From assembly GCA_003833135.1 (NCBI GenBank), contig QZLH01000662.1:10081-44109 (forward strand): a stretch of DNA of 34,029 bases, read 5' to 3'. Position 1 is the stretch's first letter. Every line of letters begins with the position of its first letter. The notes below the pieces were generated by a model that worked only from the letters and a program-made list of their open reading frames with translations, searched no databases and had not been told where the DNA came from. The translations under genes were made by a program, and so were the position numbers. The stretch is from Oehlia diaphana (taxonomy: Eukaryota > Glomeromycota > Glomeromycetes > Glomerales > Glomeraceae). This document shows positions 10,318-22,372 of this stretch, in pieces.

Positions 10318-13300
10318 ATGTCAAATAACACGGAAATAAATTTTCCAAACGAAAGAATTGTCAATAGAACAGAAACAAAAGGCTTAATTTTATCTGAAAT
10401 AAAAGGAAAAAACGCAATAGGTCCAGATGAAACAGGAACGAAAGATGTATTCATAAGTTGGTTAGAATCCAATGAAAACGTTAAATATTTTGAATACTCA
10501 GACTTCAAAAATTTAAAATCAATAGGAAAAGGTTCATATGGAAGCGTCTTCCGTGCTAATTGGAAAAATAGTGATCAAGTTTTCGCTTTGAAATCATTCA
10601 ATAATGACGAAACGACCCTTCATCAAATTATAAATGAGGTAGGTATATTAAATTTTTAAATTAGATAACGCTATATAATACTATTTATATTAGTACTATT
10701 CGCGCTTATGTAATACATTCAAATAATATTTTACGTTCACTACCTTTGCATATCAGTTAAAATTACATCTGAATATCAACCATGAGAATATTTTACGCTT
10801 CTGTGGATACACGAAGATAGAAACTGGTATGATTTAAAAGAATAATAATTGGGTTCACTTTTTTTTCTGCCTTACACAATTTCTTTTCTTTTTTAACATA
10901 CATATATATATAGATATAGTTTACCAAATGAGCAAATACGTTCTGGTTTTGGAGTATGCTGATAGTGGTACATTAAATACTTATTTAAAAAAGTATATTA
11001 ACGAACTTAACTGGAACGATAAACTTAACTTAGCTCTACAATTGGCAAATGCTGTATCACATCTACATGATAATAATGTTTTACATCGTGATTTGGTAAC
11101 GTTTTAATTATTTTTATGTGTGATAACAATCCATTAAGTTTATTAATAACATTTTATTTTTAACTAAATCATAGCATGCAAATAATATACTTATACACAA
11201 GAAAAAGTGAGTTTGTCATTGTTGTTTAAAAGTTGAAGAAATCACATACATATATTGAATACTTTCTTTTCAAATTTAGTATTAAACTGGCCGACTTCGG
11301 TTTATCGAAAAAAATTGCTCAACAATCCAGTAATACATCAAGGATACTTGGCGTGGTACCTTATACGGATCCAAAAAGTTTTATGAATGAAAATTATAAG
11401 TTAAACAAGAAGAGCGATGTTTACAGCGTTGGAGTACTTTTATGGCAAATTTCAAGCGGATACGAGCCATTTAAAGATAAAGGTTTTGATTATGATTTAA
11501 GATTAGTCATTAGTATAAATAATGGACTTAGAGAGAAAAGTGTTGACGGAACTCCTAAGGAATATATTAAATTATATTCAGGTAATAAATAATTCTTCAT
11601 GTATTTAGTTTAGAAACTACAAATACTAATTTTATTCATATGTTATTTGTTTAGAATGTTGGAATTATGAACCGGATGAACGACCAGATATGCATCGAGT
11701 TGTTACAGTTCTTAGAGAATTAAATAATAATAAGCCAAATGTTATCTATAATTTTAATAAAAAGAAAAAAAATTATTTATTGAAAAATAATAATGAATTT
11801 AATAATTTTAATGATCACAACATTAGTTTAGTATCAATAAATACATCGTTAAATATTGATGAAAATGAATCTTTTATAATAGAGTATGAAAATAATTTAA
11901 CATCTACTGTCGTCGATAAATTAATTAACTATATAATTAAAAAACATGATATAGGCTCTACCTTCAATCAAATTCAACAATTCATTATTCAGCGAATATT
12001 AAAAGCTCCGGAAAATTTCGTAGTGTGGTTATTAAAAAATCAAAATAAAATACAATATGTTTGGCTTTTAGGATTATTTTATTATTATAATATTAATACG
12101 CCAGATACAGAAGAAAGTAGTAGTAAAGCATTTAAATTATTTTCACAAGCATCAGATGAGAATTTTCCAGTAGCTCAAGTATATCTTGGTAAATGTTATT
12201 ATGATGGGTATGAAACAGAACAGAATAAACATAAGGCATTCATAGAGTACGAAAAATCTGCAAAAAATGGAAGTGTTTTGGGACAATTTTATCTAGGATA
12301 TTGTTATGAATTTGGTATTGGAACTGAAAAAAATGACAGAAAATCGGTATATTGGTATAAAAAAGCTGATGATAATGGAAATACAACTGCAAAACTTTAT
12401 CTTGCATATTGTTATAGATTTGGAAAGGGAGTTGAAAAGGATGAAATGCAAGCTTTCAAATATTATAAAACCTTGGCTAAAAAGAACAAAATTGCTGATG
12501 CTCAACAACAACTTGGAAATTGTTACTATTATGGAATTGGAACTGATATTGATAAAGAAAAAGCATGTTATTGGTATAAAAAAGCAATAAATAATGGAAA
12601 TATAATTGCAGACAATAATATAAAAACTAAAAAAAATATTAACACAAAAAGAATTAATCTTTATGTGATATTATTTTTCAAAAATTTACATCAACTTGGA
12701 TTATATTATGTTGGGGAAATATTGTTAATTATGAATTTTAAAAAAAAAGCCCTTTATTATTTTCAAGAAGCAGCAGGTAAAGGAAATAAACATGCGCAAT
12801 ATATGTTGAGTAATTTTTACAAAAACGGTGAATATGTAAAAAAGAATGTAAGGAAAGCATTTGAATTATGTCAAAAGTCTGCTAAACAAGGATATATGCC
12901 TGCACAGTTTCAACTTGGTTATTATTATGATGATGGAATTGGGGTTGATATAAATAAAGTGAATGCATTTGAGTTATATAATTTAGCAGCTGAAAAGGGA
13001 CATAAAATTGCTCAAAATAAACTTGGGTTATTATATTTAAAGGGTGAAGGAATTGGAAAGAATTTTAAACTAGCTTTTTATTGGTTTCAAGAAGCAGCAA
13101 ATAACGGTGAAACTTCCGCACAGTATAACTTAGGTTTATGTTATGAATTAGGACTTGGTGTTGGAAAAAATGAAGTTAAGGCTTTTGGATTGTATAAAAA
13201 ATCAGCTGCAAATGGAAATATAAATGCAAAATTTCAACTTGGATATTGTTATGTAAATGGAATTGGTACTGAAATTGATAGAGAAAAAGGACTTGAATTA

Positions 13301-13696
13301 TATAATAAAGCAGCCGGAAAAAAAAATAATTATACACAGATTATAAACAACGAAAAAGTTAATAATTTAGATAAGGTTTGTGATTGGTATTACAAGGAAA
13401 ATGATGCTAAAGCATTATATAATCTCGGTTTATGTTATGAATTTGGACAAGGCGTGTATCAAAATGAAATTATGGCATTTGAATTTTATAAAAAATCAGC
13501 TTATCAAAGTTTTGTTGATGCTCAATATAAACTTGGATATTGTTATGATAATGGAATTGGAGTTGATATTGACAAAGAAACAGCATTTAAATTATATAAA
13601 TCAGCAGCAGAAAAAGGAAATTGTGATGCAAAAGAGAGTCTTGCATTTTTGCAAGATAATGAAATTAATAATCTAATCTCAGAAAAAAAATCCTAA
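10318..13696 (+). CDS. TKL protein kinase fused to Sel1-like repeats, 6 exons, 980 aa
   Basis: Exons: 10318-10638, 10757-10826, 10920-11095, 11175-11206, 11280-11581, 11655-13696. They total 2943 nt in frame with introns of 73-118 nt. Kinase residues are GKGSYG (70-75), Lys92 in FALK, HRDLHANN (186-193), DFG (205-207) and [12 protein letters not shown]. The APE site is TDPK, as in its neighbour. A linker (about 320-436) contains [10 protein letters not shown]. About 12-13 Sel1-like repeats follow (roughly 437-967), each about 36 aa on the plan AQ-x-LG-x-CY-x-G-x-G, KAF, YKKSA, G. A 25-residue insert sits after the fifth repeat and the next is degenerate. Sel1 repeats form helical scaffolds for protein binding, so this probably recruits partners or substrates. 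Kinase-Sel1 proteins are expanded in arbuscular mycorrhizal fungi. A 32 nt exon splits the DFG region, unlike the paralogue. Confidence 0.87.
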
Positions 13697-14739
13697 AGGT
13701 ACAACTCACTTAGTGAAAATTGATATGTTTTAGCAATTAAAAATTAAACAAGATACGGAAGTTGTAAAAGGGAATATACAATCACACTACGGAAGAGTTA
13801 TGTATAATTTTTGACGATTATTGTCTTAAATCGAATTTTTCATTTCCGGACGAAGAAAATGAAGCATTTGTCTTTCAATGGAGTGTCGTTGGTTGTCATT
13901 TATGCATACATTTCTTCATTAAAAAATCCTTTTATTAGTATCAATGGTATCAAAAAGCAGCAGAAAATATTACCTTTGTAAATTTAATTATTTCATATTT
14001 ACGATTTCTATGATTTAGTAATATTTATTATTTGTAAACCATTTTGTATTTTCTTTTTATATTTTTATTAAAGTTTTATAAAATAAAGAAATTATTATAG
14101 TTGTTTTTGAACTTATTTATAGCAAGTATGAAATGCCTGCCCAAAAATTCAGTTAACTCGCCCCAATAAAAATTTTTGTTAGATTTTTGTCTAAATATGT
14201 AAGGCAAATTTGTTAATACAATCACGAAAAATCCAATTATACAATTTTTGAGAATATTTTATTTTACATTTGTTTTGCGTATGTACAAATTATATCACAT
14301 AATCTATTAAATATGTATTAAATTGTAGAATATTAAATGTTTTTGTAATCTTTAATAATCTATGTTATGGAAAAGAACAAATCAGGTAAATAAATTGAAA
14401 AGCAATATTCAACTTGTGATATGAGAGAATATGGTTATTTATTGATTCAATGTGAAATAAAGATCATAAAAATAAACTACAGAATAACTACCGGTATATC
14501 CTAATCTGTATGAGTATGTTTGATCACTTACCGCAGCAACTTAAAAAATTTCATAGTAATCTGATAACGTCCTTTCTGGCTGAAATATTCGAGGGAAACA
14601 TGATATTTAAACATATTTAAAATTTCGGAAGTTTTCGGTAAAATCGGAAATATTCGGTACCACTCAATTTTAGAAATATGTATATGTTCAAATTTTTAAA
14701 AAAATAAAGGGGAAACTAAAGATTAATTTAAAGTTTGGA
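13697..14739. other. AT-rich intergenic stretch with a Sel1-like relic
   Basis: Apart from the relic at 13798-13968, nothing is recognised. A cluster of TTTCGG/ATTCGG words occurs at 14622-14656. Confidence 0.4.
13798..13968 (+). pseudogene. decayed Sel1-repeat fragment
   Basis: One frame reads ...PDEENEAFVFQW... and, after an in-frame TAG at 13936-13938, YQWYQKAAEN. The latter matches the helix B consensus of the Sel1-like repeats just upstream (YWYKKAxxNG). It probably derives from a neighbouring kinase-Sel1 copy or a former 3' extension of it. Too short to prove. Confidence 0.35.
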
Positions 14740-16850
14740 GTGAAGAATACCAACCAAGAATTAAGATTTATGATACGCTTATGGAGAAAATACATCATGA
14801 AGAATTTGAAAAATTATTATAACTGGAAGGCACCAGGAAACTCGGGTATATCTTATGATTTTATCAAGCATAGCGGGAAAATAACAAAAGAAGTGATATT
14901 AAAATTAATGACCATGTGTTTAAAGAAAAGAGAATTACCGAAAGACTGGTTAAATGGTAGCATATATCCAATTCTAAAAAAAAAGAAGATTGGGGAGGTG
15001 ACATAATGTTAACAACTAAGACCAATAACTTTAATCAAATGTACACGAAATTGATGTTTAAAATTACAGTATCATTAAAAGGTTTCAAAAAAAAAAAAAA
15101 AAAAAAAATAATTTGTTTACATGACTAAGATCATAATGTGCTAAAGGGATACAAATTTGCTGCTTTAGAAAGTGATAGTTGTTTTAATTCGAGATCCGGC
15201 TATAAATCAGTGAAAATTCTATCAAAAAATTTTATAAAACATTAATGAAATTCATTTAATTGGCATTTTTGTGGGTAAGGTAGTGCAACAAAATGAAAAT
15301 GTTACGCAGTATTTTATAACAGAAAAACCACAGCTTTCGAATGCATTATTAATTTTCCTTCCGATGAAAATTAAAAAATGACTTGTCTTTATGGCGACGG
15401 CAGATTCTTATTATTTACGAATTTTCACTGAATTAAACTTAAAAATAATTCGATCTGTATTAGAGGACGCTAGAATTAAAAATAAAGAATGCTGGATGCT
15501 TTTGATGGATATATATCTAAAGCTTGTGATTCAGTAAGTAGATTCTGATGATAAAAGCGAAGGATTTATTGATTTAGTAGAGTTAGTACTCAATAATAGG
15601 AAAACAAAGTTATAGTCGGTAATCATTACACAGAATTTTATGAAGTAGTATATGGTCCAATTCTTTGGCGCATTTATTTCGATTCGTTACTACATAAACT
15701 AAAGAAAAATGAAAATACTATGCCATACAATATGGAAGCTTATGGGATTTTAAACATTAATATTATACTGGTTGTATGAATAAAGTATCAGAAAAAATCA
15801 ATTATATAGCAGGCGGATTGATTGAACTTTATGGTATTTGTAGTAGTTTTTTAAGTTATGTGATTTTAAAGCGAATTCAAAGAAATATGAGTTATTAACG
15901 ATAGGTAAGAAACGTGCGTGAAGAGAATGAAGAAGGAAAATGTTAAACATAATGCGTTGAAAGTATCTATTTATGGAATACAGTTGCGATTCCTATGATC
16001 GAATATCAACTCCAATGCACTGTATTGACAGAGAAATTAGATAGTAAAATTAGAAACCTGGTTAAAAGAAAATGTCATTTATCCACGCATACAAGTAATA
16101 ACATCATTCATGATGAAGATTTCTAGGTTGCAAAATTATTAAAGGCGCTTCAAAAAGAGTTTTTAACGAAAACAATTTTATATTGTATTATGAAAGTTTA
16201 TTAGGTAGAATAATGAAAATAAAGATAGCGTCAATTAAAGAAATCTTGTGGTTTAATGATTCCCTATAAAAAATTTTATCCGTTATTTATGTAACCTTTC
16301 ACGGATCCATCCATGGGAAATGTAAATAATTTGATAAATTCCTTCCATGATATAAGGCTATTAATTCCGGAAATATGAGCCTTTTACGGAAAAAAGACGG
16401 GATTGTATTTTTAATGATATTAAACATATACAAGATAATAGAAAACAGATTTGGTTGGTAGAAGCGTTAAAAGTGATAGCAGAGGATAATATTAAATTTT
16501 GTAATCCTGATCGTTTGTATGATCACGTGATTAACGGTGGACAATAGATGAGATAAAAATGTGAAAAGTTTAAAGTCGGTGAATATAATGTATGTCACAC
16601 AATTAATTATGAAGAAAATAAGATGAAAAGTTGGAAAATTTGATAAAGGTAGAGTTTCGAAAACCGAAATGGTTTATAGAGTTAGAAGGAAAATTAATTA
16701 AGGATTTTAATTCGAGAGCAGTATATAATAGTTATGAATTTATTAAAGAAGTATATGAAGAATATAGGAATTTAAGAGTGGTTAAGAATTATTGGAAAGA
16801 TTTAGGATTTAGATTCGTTATTAATGATTGATAAGAGGATAAATTTTATC
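14740..16850 (+). pseudogene. degenerate non-LTR (LINE-type) retrotransposon, reverse transcriptase remnants
   Basis: The first intact stretch (14740-15006) has the finger motif WKAPGNSGISYDFIKHSG followed by LPKDWLNGSIYPILKK, typical of LINE reverse transcriptases. RPITLIKCTRK follows at about 15018-15050, across a frameshift. Further on, SVLEDARIKNKECW and MDI/SKACDSV (about 15450-15540), which carries the first catalytic aspartate, are broken by a 2 nt insertion. PILWRIYFDSLLHKL (15657-15702), IPMIEYQLQCTVL (about 15991-16029) and VYEEYRNLRVVKNYW (within 16631-16831) follow in different frames. No FADD/YADD box was found, so an internal loss is likely. Several stops and frameshifts; not functional. 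The endonuclease part is not visible upstream. Confidence 0.8.
15087..15108 (+). repeat. poly(A) tract of 22 inside the reverse-transcriptase relic
   Basis: A run of 22 A follows GGTTTC. It interrupts the RT body between the RPITL and the SKACD motifs, so it is not this element's own 3' tail. It may mark a later retroposition. A similar GGTTTC-A(18) junction occurs at 31739-31762. Confidence 0.5.
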
Positions 16851-17714
16851 AAAAAAATCTTTAAATATTTTGAAGGTTGTTAAACTTTATAAGAATTTAC
16901 AGTATTTAATAAAGGATATAATAAACCTGAATATATACGGATGAAAGCTTAAATTTGGTTATTAATTATGATCAACATACTCGTACCAAATTTGATCCTG
17001 TATTATTTTATACCCATAACGTGAATTTTGGCTTTATGGGCGTGTAGAATAAATATTATTTTGTCCAGTTTAATGACAATTTGTTAAATAATTAATTGTA
17101 AAAGTTATGTTGAAAAATTATAATTCCTGTTTATTTAATGTAATAAACCTTACAGTGATTACACATTTAAATTTTGCAAAAAAATAAAATTTGGTTCAAC
17201 TATACAAATAAATACTCAAATATCAGGAATTTATTTTAAATTTTTAATTTTAGTATTCATTAGTAAAAGATATAAATAAAATTGGCATTTTTGCATTTTA
17301 AGTCTGTCACATTTTTTATTCAGCTAGCAGATTTATTAATTCAGCACAATTTTTTTTTAATTCATTCATTCTGTTATATGTATTTTGAACAAATTAAAAT
17401 TATAGTGTTAACGTGCCCAGTTTGTAAATAGTTAACTGTTATTTGGCATCAGACAGCAGCTATGACACAAAAATAAATGAATTCTATTGAAGAGATTTTT
17501 ATATTCGTAATTGAATATTAATGAGAAAAAAAAAATAGAATTTCACTGATTTAAATTAATTTTGATTTGAAGTCAATTAATATGCACTTAATAAATGGAT
17601 AAATAGAATGACCATTTTTTTGTACAATATTAAATCTTTGGCGCAGCAATTTTGACAAATTGTCAAATAATTTTGAATGTTTTAATCTTTCAACTGAGAT
17701 GACGTTATGAGTTT
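16851..17714. other. AT-rich intergenic stretch
   Basis: No feature recognised between the LINE relic and the kinase relic. Confidence 0.4.
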
Positions 17715-18470
17715 ATGATCGAAAAAATGGAGAAAGAATCTCTTATACTGAAGTTGATCGGGTTGCAAGAAATAATAGTACATATTACCTTTGAATGGAT
17801 TGAATTTGATCAATTCGATCTGATTGAAGACACTAATAAACGAGGTGCTTTTAGCTCAATTTATAGATGGAAGAATCAACTTGAAACTTGGACGAAGGAG
17901 CTGAAGTATGGATCTTTAATGTTCCAATTAAGGTCATATTAAAGCGATTAGATAATTCTCAAAACATAAATCAATATTTCGTAAATTATGTATGACTGAA
18001 AATTTATATTATTGGCTAATCTTAATTATAAATTTATTTGTCTGGTTAATTAAAAAAGCTGTATAGATATTGCAAAGCAGATTACTAAAGATCCGACATC
18101 GTCATGAAGTATTATGAAAATGGGACGTATCTTGAGTCTTTAGATTTCTTTGCTGGGGAGATATTGTAGATATGTTATGGGCAATATCGGATGGTCTTAA
18201 TTTTATTCATGAACGTGATCTCATTCACGGACATTGGCACGGAGGGAACATATTAGTTGAGAACGAAACGGATTCAATAGATACTAAATTACAGATATAG
18301 GATTATGCGGTCCTTTTGATAAATAAATATGTTCTAAACAAATTTACGGCGTAATACGCTCCAGAAATCTTTAATCGGTATACTTAACCAAAGAGTCTGA
18401 CATATACAGCTTCGGCATGATCATGTTCACCGGATTATCCTATGAAGCTATGAATAATTTAAGATAATTC
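17715..18470 (+). pseudogene. dead TKL kinase gene
   Basis: Kinase pieces appear in order but in shifting frames. An N-lobe start reads EFDQFDLIEDTNKRGAFSSIY (17785-17865), with the glycine loop reduced to NKRGAFSS. Then come VMKYYENGTYLESL, LWAISDGLNFIHERDLIHGH followed by WHGGNILVEN (18175-18265), ITDIGLCGPFDK and SKQIYGVI, and finally an eroded PEIFN and a DIYSFGMIMFTGLSYEAM-like stretch. The HRD motif reads HGH and DFG reads DIG. At least three stops or frameshifts are present. It is a relic of the kinase family that is active upstream, from a different subgroup since the loop is HGH-x-HGGN. Confidence 0.75.
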
Positions 18471-20001
18471 GTTAGAGAAAATTGAATTCCAATTACGCTT
18501 CTAAGTAAACTTAATTTTTTTAATAACATATCTAATATATTAAATTTATGTAATATAATTTTAACCGCATTAACAATTTAAATTCTGCCATAAAATACTT
18601 TAGACCATTAAAATTAGTAAAATTCACTCAACAACACAAAAAATGATACAATTTGATATATTTAAATTAGAGATTCTCTTTTAATTTTATCATTAATTTA
18701 TAGTACAGAATCGTTTTCTCAGCGTCATTCTGATGGCTAATAAGTAAAAAATTATCAGAAAGTAGATTTCTGGTGCAGCATATAATCATCAATGAACTAC
18801 CCGAAAATGTTTATTTCAAACAAAAAAAAAATTTTTAAATGTATTTATTTATTAAAAAATGATGAATAACTGATATTAAACGTTGTTAACAACTGAAGAT
18901 ATTATAATTTTATATTTTTTTATTGGCATTAATAATTTAATATAAAATCAAAAGTACACAAAGTATTATCTCACAAATATCACAATCATCACAAAATATT
19001 TATAATATTATAGAGTATATCTAATAATATATTCCAAAATTCTAAAATTTTATTTGAAAATAAATATAATGTAAATAAGTTAGCATATATATTAAACTAA
19101 ATACAATATGATAATGATATTTTTAAAAACAACGTACGTGCTTATGAGAAATATTGCAAAAAAATAAGAAAATATTTTATTGTGTAGTTGAAATAATTTA
19201 ATACTAAAATACATACTAGAATATCGTTCTTATTGTAGATTGGAAAAATAACTTTAGCAGAATATATAAAATAAACATGTATTATGCGCATTGCGCTTGT
19301 TAATAGTTTAACTATTTAATTATAAAAGCTTACATAGAAAACATGATGTTTTTAAAGTACATGTATGCCAAACTCGCCTTTAAAGTAGAACTATTTTTTA
19401 TTAAAATGAATACTTTTGTGAATATTCCTTTGATTTTTTATATTTCTAAGATAAATGGTACGATCTCACGTGATGTAATATTGCGGATTTTTTGGGGGGT
19501 ATTTATCATCAATGATCGTGCGAATCATCACGAATTATCACGGATTATTTCGGATTATTTGGATCAAGACATCAAGTTATCGAACATAACCCTTTTTACA
19601 TACATTTCTGGTCCTGATTCAGCTCAATTTAAATTTTACTTGTTTACGCTATTTTTAATTTTACCATTGATTCGCGACTTGAAAATTATCAAGTTAGACT
19701 GAGCTAAAGTTTCGAAATTCTAAATCGAGCCAACACTCCGACCTACGAATAAAATATTATCTCATTTAATTGACATTAAAACCTGGCCTGAATATAGATT
19801 TAAAGATTTGAAACTTTGCCAGTCATTATAATGTACATATGTTGCCCACCTTTGAATACCCACGCAAAAATTTCAAAAAATGGCATGCAGCTGCATCATT
19901 ATATGTATAAGCTTTTTCTCGTATGCTTCAATTCAGCTAGTAACATAGTTGGCTCTTTATTAACCAGGTACGATTATAATAACTAATAGGTAATCCATCG
20001 A
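18471..20001. other. AT-rich intergenic stretch
   Basis: It contains a 119-codon frame (19343-19702, plus strand) rich in Ile/Phe/Leu, with no motif I can place. A local CGGATTATTT duplication and a TCACGTGA palindrome (19466-19473) lie inside it. I treat it as non-coding. Confidence 0.35.
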
Positions 20002-20190
20002 CCATGATGAGAGGAAAAGAGATATATTCAATGGCAAAATTAAACTTGTTTATACGATATCTACTGCAAGTGAAGCAAAAGCCCTAAAAAATTTTCTGGG
20101 AAAAATTCCGATAAATGATCGTTTTTTTAGTTTCCATTTCAAAAAAACTCCAATATGTGATGCATTTTCTAAAAAATTTTTTATAGGGAA
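20002..20190 (+). pseudogene. possible relic exon, unrecognised
   Basis: An open frame without ATG reads from about 20002 to a TAG/TAA pair at 20191. It includes FNGKIKLVYTISTASEAKAL and DRFFSFHFKKTP. Its residue balance is coding-like compared with the surroundings. The overlapping minus-strand 62-codon frame (20050-20238) looks like its shadow. Family unknown. Confidence 0.22.
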
Positions 20191-20510
20191 GTAGTAAGAA
20201 CAAAAGTGGTGCTGTGTCTGACACTCATTATCCGACATTTACTATTTAATTTTATATTATTACTTTTTTTTACTTTTTTATAGACGTAATATTATTGAAA
20301 TAACTTTGTAATAATAATTAAACTTTTTATTAATATGTAGTTATTTATATAACATGTAATTACAAATACCCCATTTGTTTATGAATAGTAATAAATATCA
20401 TAACAGTAATTATAGTATTGTCTATAATACATGTGGAAATGATTAATATTAGTCGTACTGACTGTGATATATTATGTATTGAATACAAGTTTCAATGTTG
20501 TTTGCATATG

Positions 20511-20583
20511 TTTGTATAGCACGTAATATTTTTATTTTTATTTTTATTTTTATTGTCCATGTGGTTTGCATAGCACGTAATAT
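20511..20583. repeat. 19 bp direct repeat flanking a (TTTTTA)4 microsatellite
   Basis: TTTGTATAGCACGTAATAT (20511-20529) and TTTGCATAGCACGTAATAT (20565-20583) differ at one base and enclose four TTTTTA hexamers (20529-20552). Two CACGTG sites follow at 20608 and 20619. Significance unknown. Confidence 0.55.
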
Positions 20584-21004
20584 GTCATGAGCAAGTCTAT
20601 TTTGTGTCACGTGGTTGTCACGTGTTAAGTGTTTGCAAAAAATCTGCACTCAACATTAAAAACAAATTCATTTTTAAAATACTAAAATATTATGCCGCTC
20701 CTGATACAAACAAAATCGGGAAATCCATTGCCTGAAACCAATCAAATAAAAAATATGCGTAATATTGATCGTTGTTTGCTTGATGCCGAAAAGTTAACTT
20801 AATTCTGGCATATGCAATACCTTCGTAGTTTCACATCACCAACGTGAATAAGTGAGTATCGGGATAATGAATGTCGGGAATAATGTAGTTTCGAGGTTTT
20901 GAATTTCAGAATTGATGAGTGTCAGGTTCGGGATTCTGATCGTCAGGATTTCGTGTAAATCCGGTTGCCCCAATTTAAATTAATTAATGATATATTAGCT
21001 TGTT

Positions 21005-21139
21005 GCTATGTTAATTATGTTCGATATGTTAATCATGCGCTATGTTAATCATGTTCGATATGTTAATCATATGTTAATCATGCGCTATGTTAATCATGTT
21101 TGATATGTTAATCATATGTTTAATCATGCGCTATGTAAA
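21005..21139. repeat. minisatellite with unit TATGTTAATCATGYTCGA / TGCGC
   Basis: Reiterated words TATGTTAATCATG, GCGCTATG and TTCGATATG alternate with small indels. The array resumes after a transposon at 21634-21670 (TTAATCATGCGCTATG...), so the two halves were once continuous. Confidence 0.7.
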
Positions 21140-21633
21140 TAGGGATGTTCAACAAAGCACATTAAACAGAGTTTGAGCACAAGCTTTTTCAAACTTTTTA
21201 AATGTGCTTCAAAACGTGCTTCAAGCTTGTTTAGCATTTTATTAGTAAGTGCTTAGATTATGGGTAACAAATGTATCTAGCGAGCAAATGTTTTCAGTTG
21301 CAAAACATACAATAACAGATTATCACCAGAGCAAGCTTCTGCCTAAAAACATGGTATGAAGCGAATATTATTAAAAATTATTTAGAAAATAAATAATATT
21401 TCTACAAATATGTATTTACAAGTTTATTTTAATTATTAACGAATAACATATGAATAAATAATGTATCATAATTTCTAATAAAAACATTACACATACAGTA
21501 AACAAAGAAAATAAATCAATATCGGAATTTAATAAACCATTTAAGAAAATTTTAAAATTGCTTAACTTGTTTAAACTCGCTTTAGACTCAAAGCTGTATT
21601 AAGCTGAAACCGTTAAGCAAATTAACATCCCTA
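21140..21633. mobile_element. hAT transposon remnant inserted in the minisatellite
   Basis: Ends are TAGGGATGTT (21140-21149) and its complement AACATCCCTA (21624-21633), typical of hAT elements. Inside, at about 21276-21395, three plus-strand frames together spell a C-terminal hAT dimerisation region: SSEQMFSVAKHTIT, then LSPEQASA, then CLKTWYEANIIKNYLENK and a stop. The rest of the transposase is deleted. Subterminal GCTTGTTTAGC-like motifs recur at both ends. An 8 bp target duplication could not be identified because the target is repetitive. Confidence 0.75.
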
Positions 21634-21679
21634 AATTAATCATGCGCTATGTTAATCATGTTGATATGTTATAAACATT

Positions 21680-22278
21680 TCATGACATCAGTGACATTGA
21701 TCAACATTTTTCTACAAAATTTGATAGGATCATCAATTACGTGACATAGCATAGCTTGTCTTCAGTTTTTAGCGCCTTAAACTCTTTGTTAATAAGCAGT
21801 GTCACAACAATCGTGGATTGAAGAGATTACGTGAATCTTTGTATCAGATGGTATGATTAGATTGTTCAAGCTGTTATCGAAGAATTTAGTAACGGAATAT
21901 GAATAATCAGAATATTTATTGTACATTGATAATTTCATTCAATTATTGTTAGATCAACATAACTTTTAGATACATTGCGTGATTTATACTAATTTGCGTT
22001 TTTATTGTATACAATAATTGTATTTGTACACTAATATTAGAACTTGATAAAAGCTATTCGGAAAAAATTTTTCAGTGTATGACAGAAAACTTCAAATATA
22101 TTTAAATATTTTACGTTCTTCTGAAGTAGTACACTTCATTTCTGAGCCAAAATAACTATATAATCTAACTTGGAAAACAAAAGTTTCAGATGAGATGACA
22201 TTACATAATTTAAATATTTTTCAATGTATTGATACACAAAAAAATTCTGGTGAAGAAAAGCGTTCAGTATTTTAACAG
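21680..22278. other. AT-rich intergenic stretch
   Basis: No gene recognised. A short word (TCACAACAATCGTGG, about 21801) resembles TCACAACAATCATGG at about 29663, a weak hint of a shared repeat. Confidence 0.35.
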
Positions 22279-22301
22279 ATGTTGAAACGTGATGTCAAGT
22301 A

Positions 22302-22338
22302 CACTCCCTGGTCAAAAGTATTGGACCACCTAATTCGC
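22302..22338. mobile_element. solo Tc1/mariner-type terminal repeat
   Basis: The CTCCCTGGTCAAAAGTATTGGACCACC sequence has the look of a Tc1-like transposon end (5' CYCCCTGGTC, then TTGGACCACC). Only one end is visible. GGACCACCTAATTC is shared with the ends of the MITE at 22612-22825, suggesting related transposases. Confidence 0.5.
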
Positions 22339-22372
22339 TATTATGGTCATTGCAAACATGCTTTTAAGAGTC

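Noticed and set aside
12293..13676. Other frames within the Sel1 exon (both strands)
   Set aside because: They mirror the repeat periodicity of the Sel1 frame and have no independent motif.
19343..19702. 119-codon plus-strand ORF as a gene
   Set aside because: Ile/Phe/Leu-rich with no motif, containing local DNA duplications. No splice or family support.
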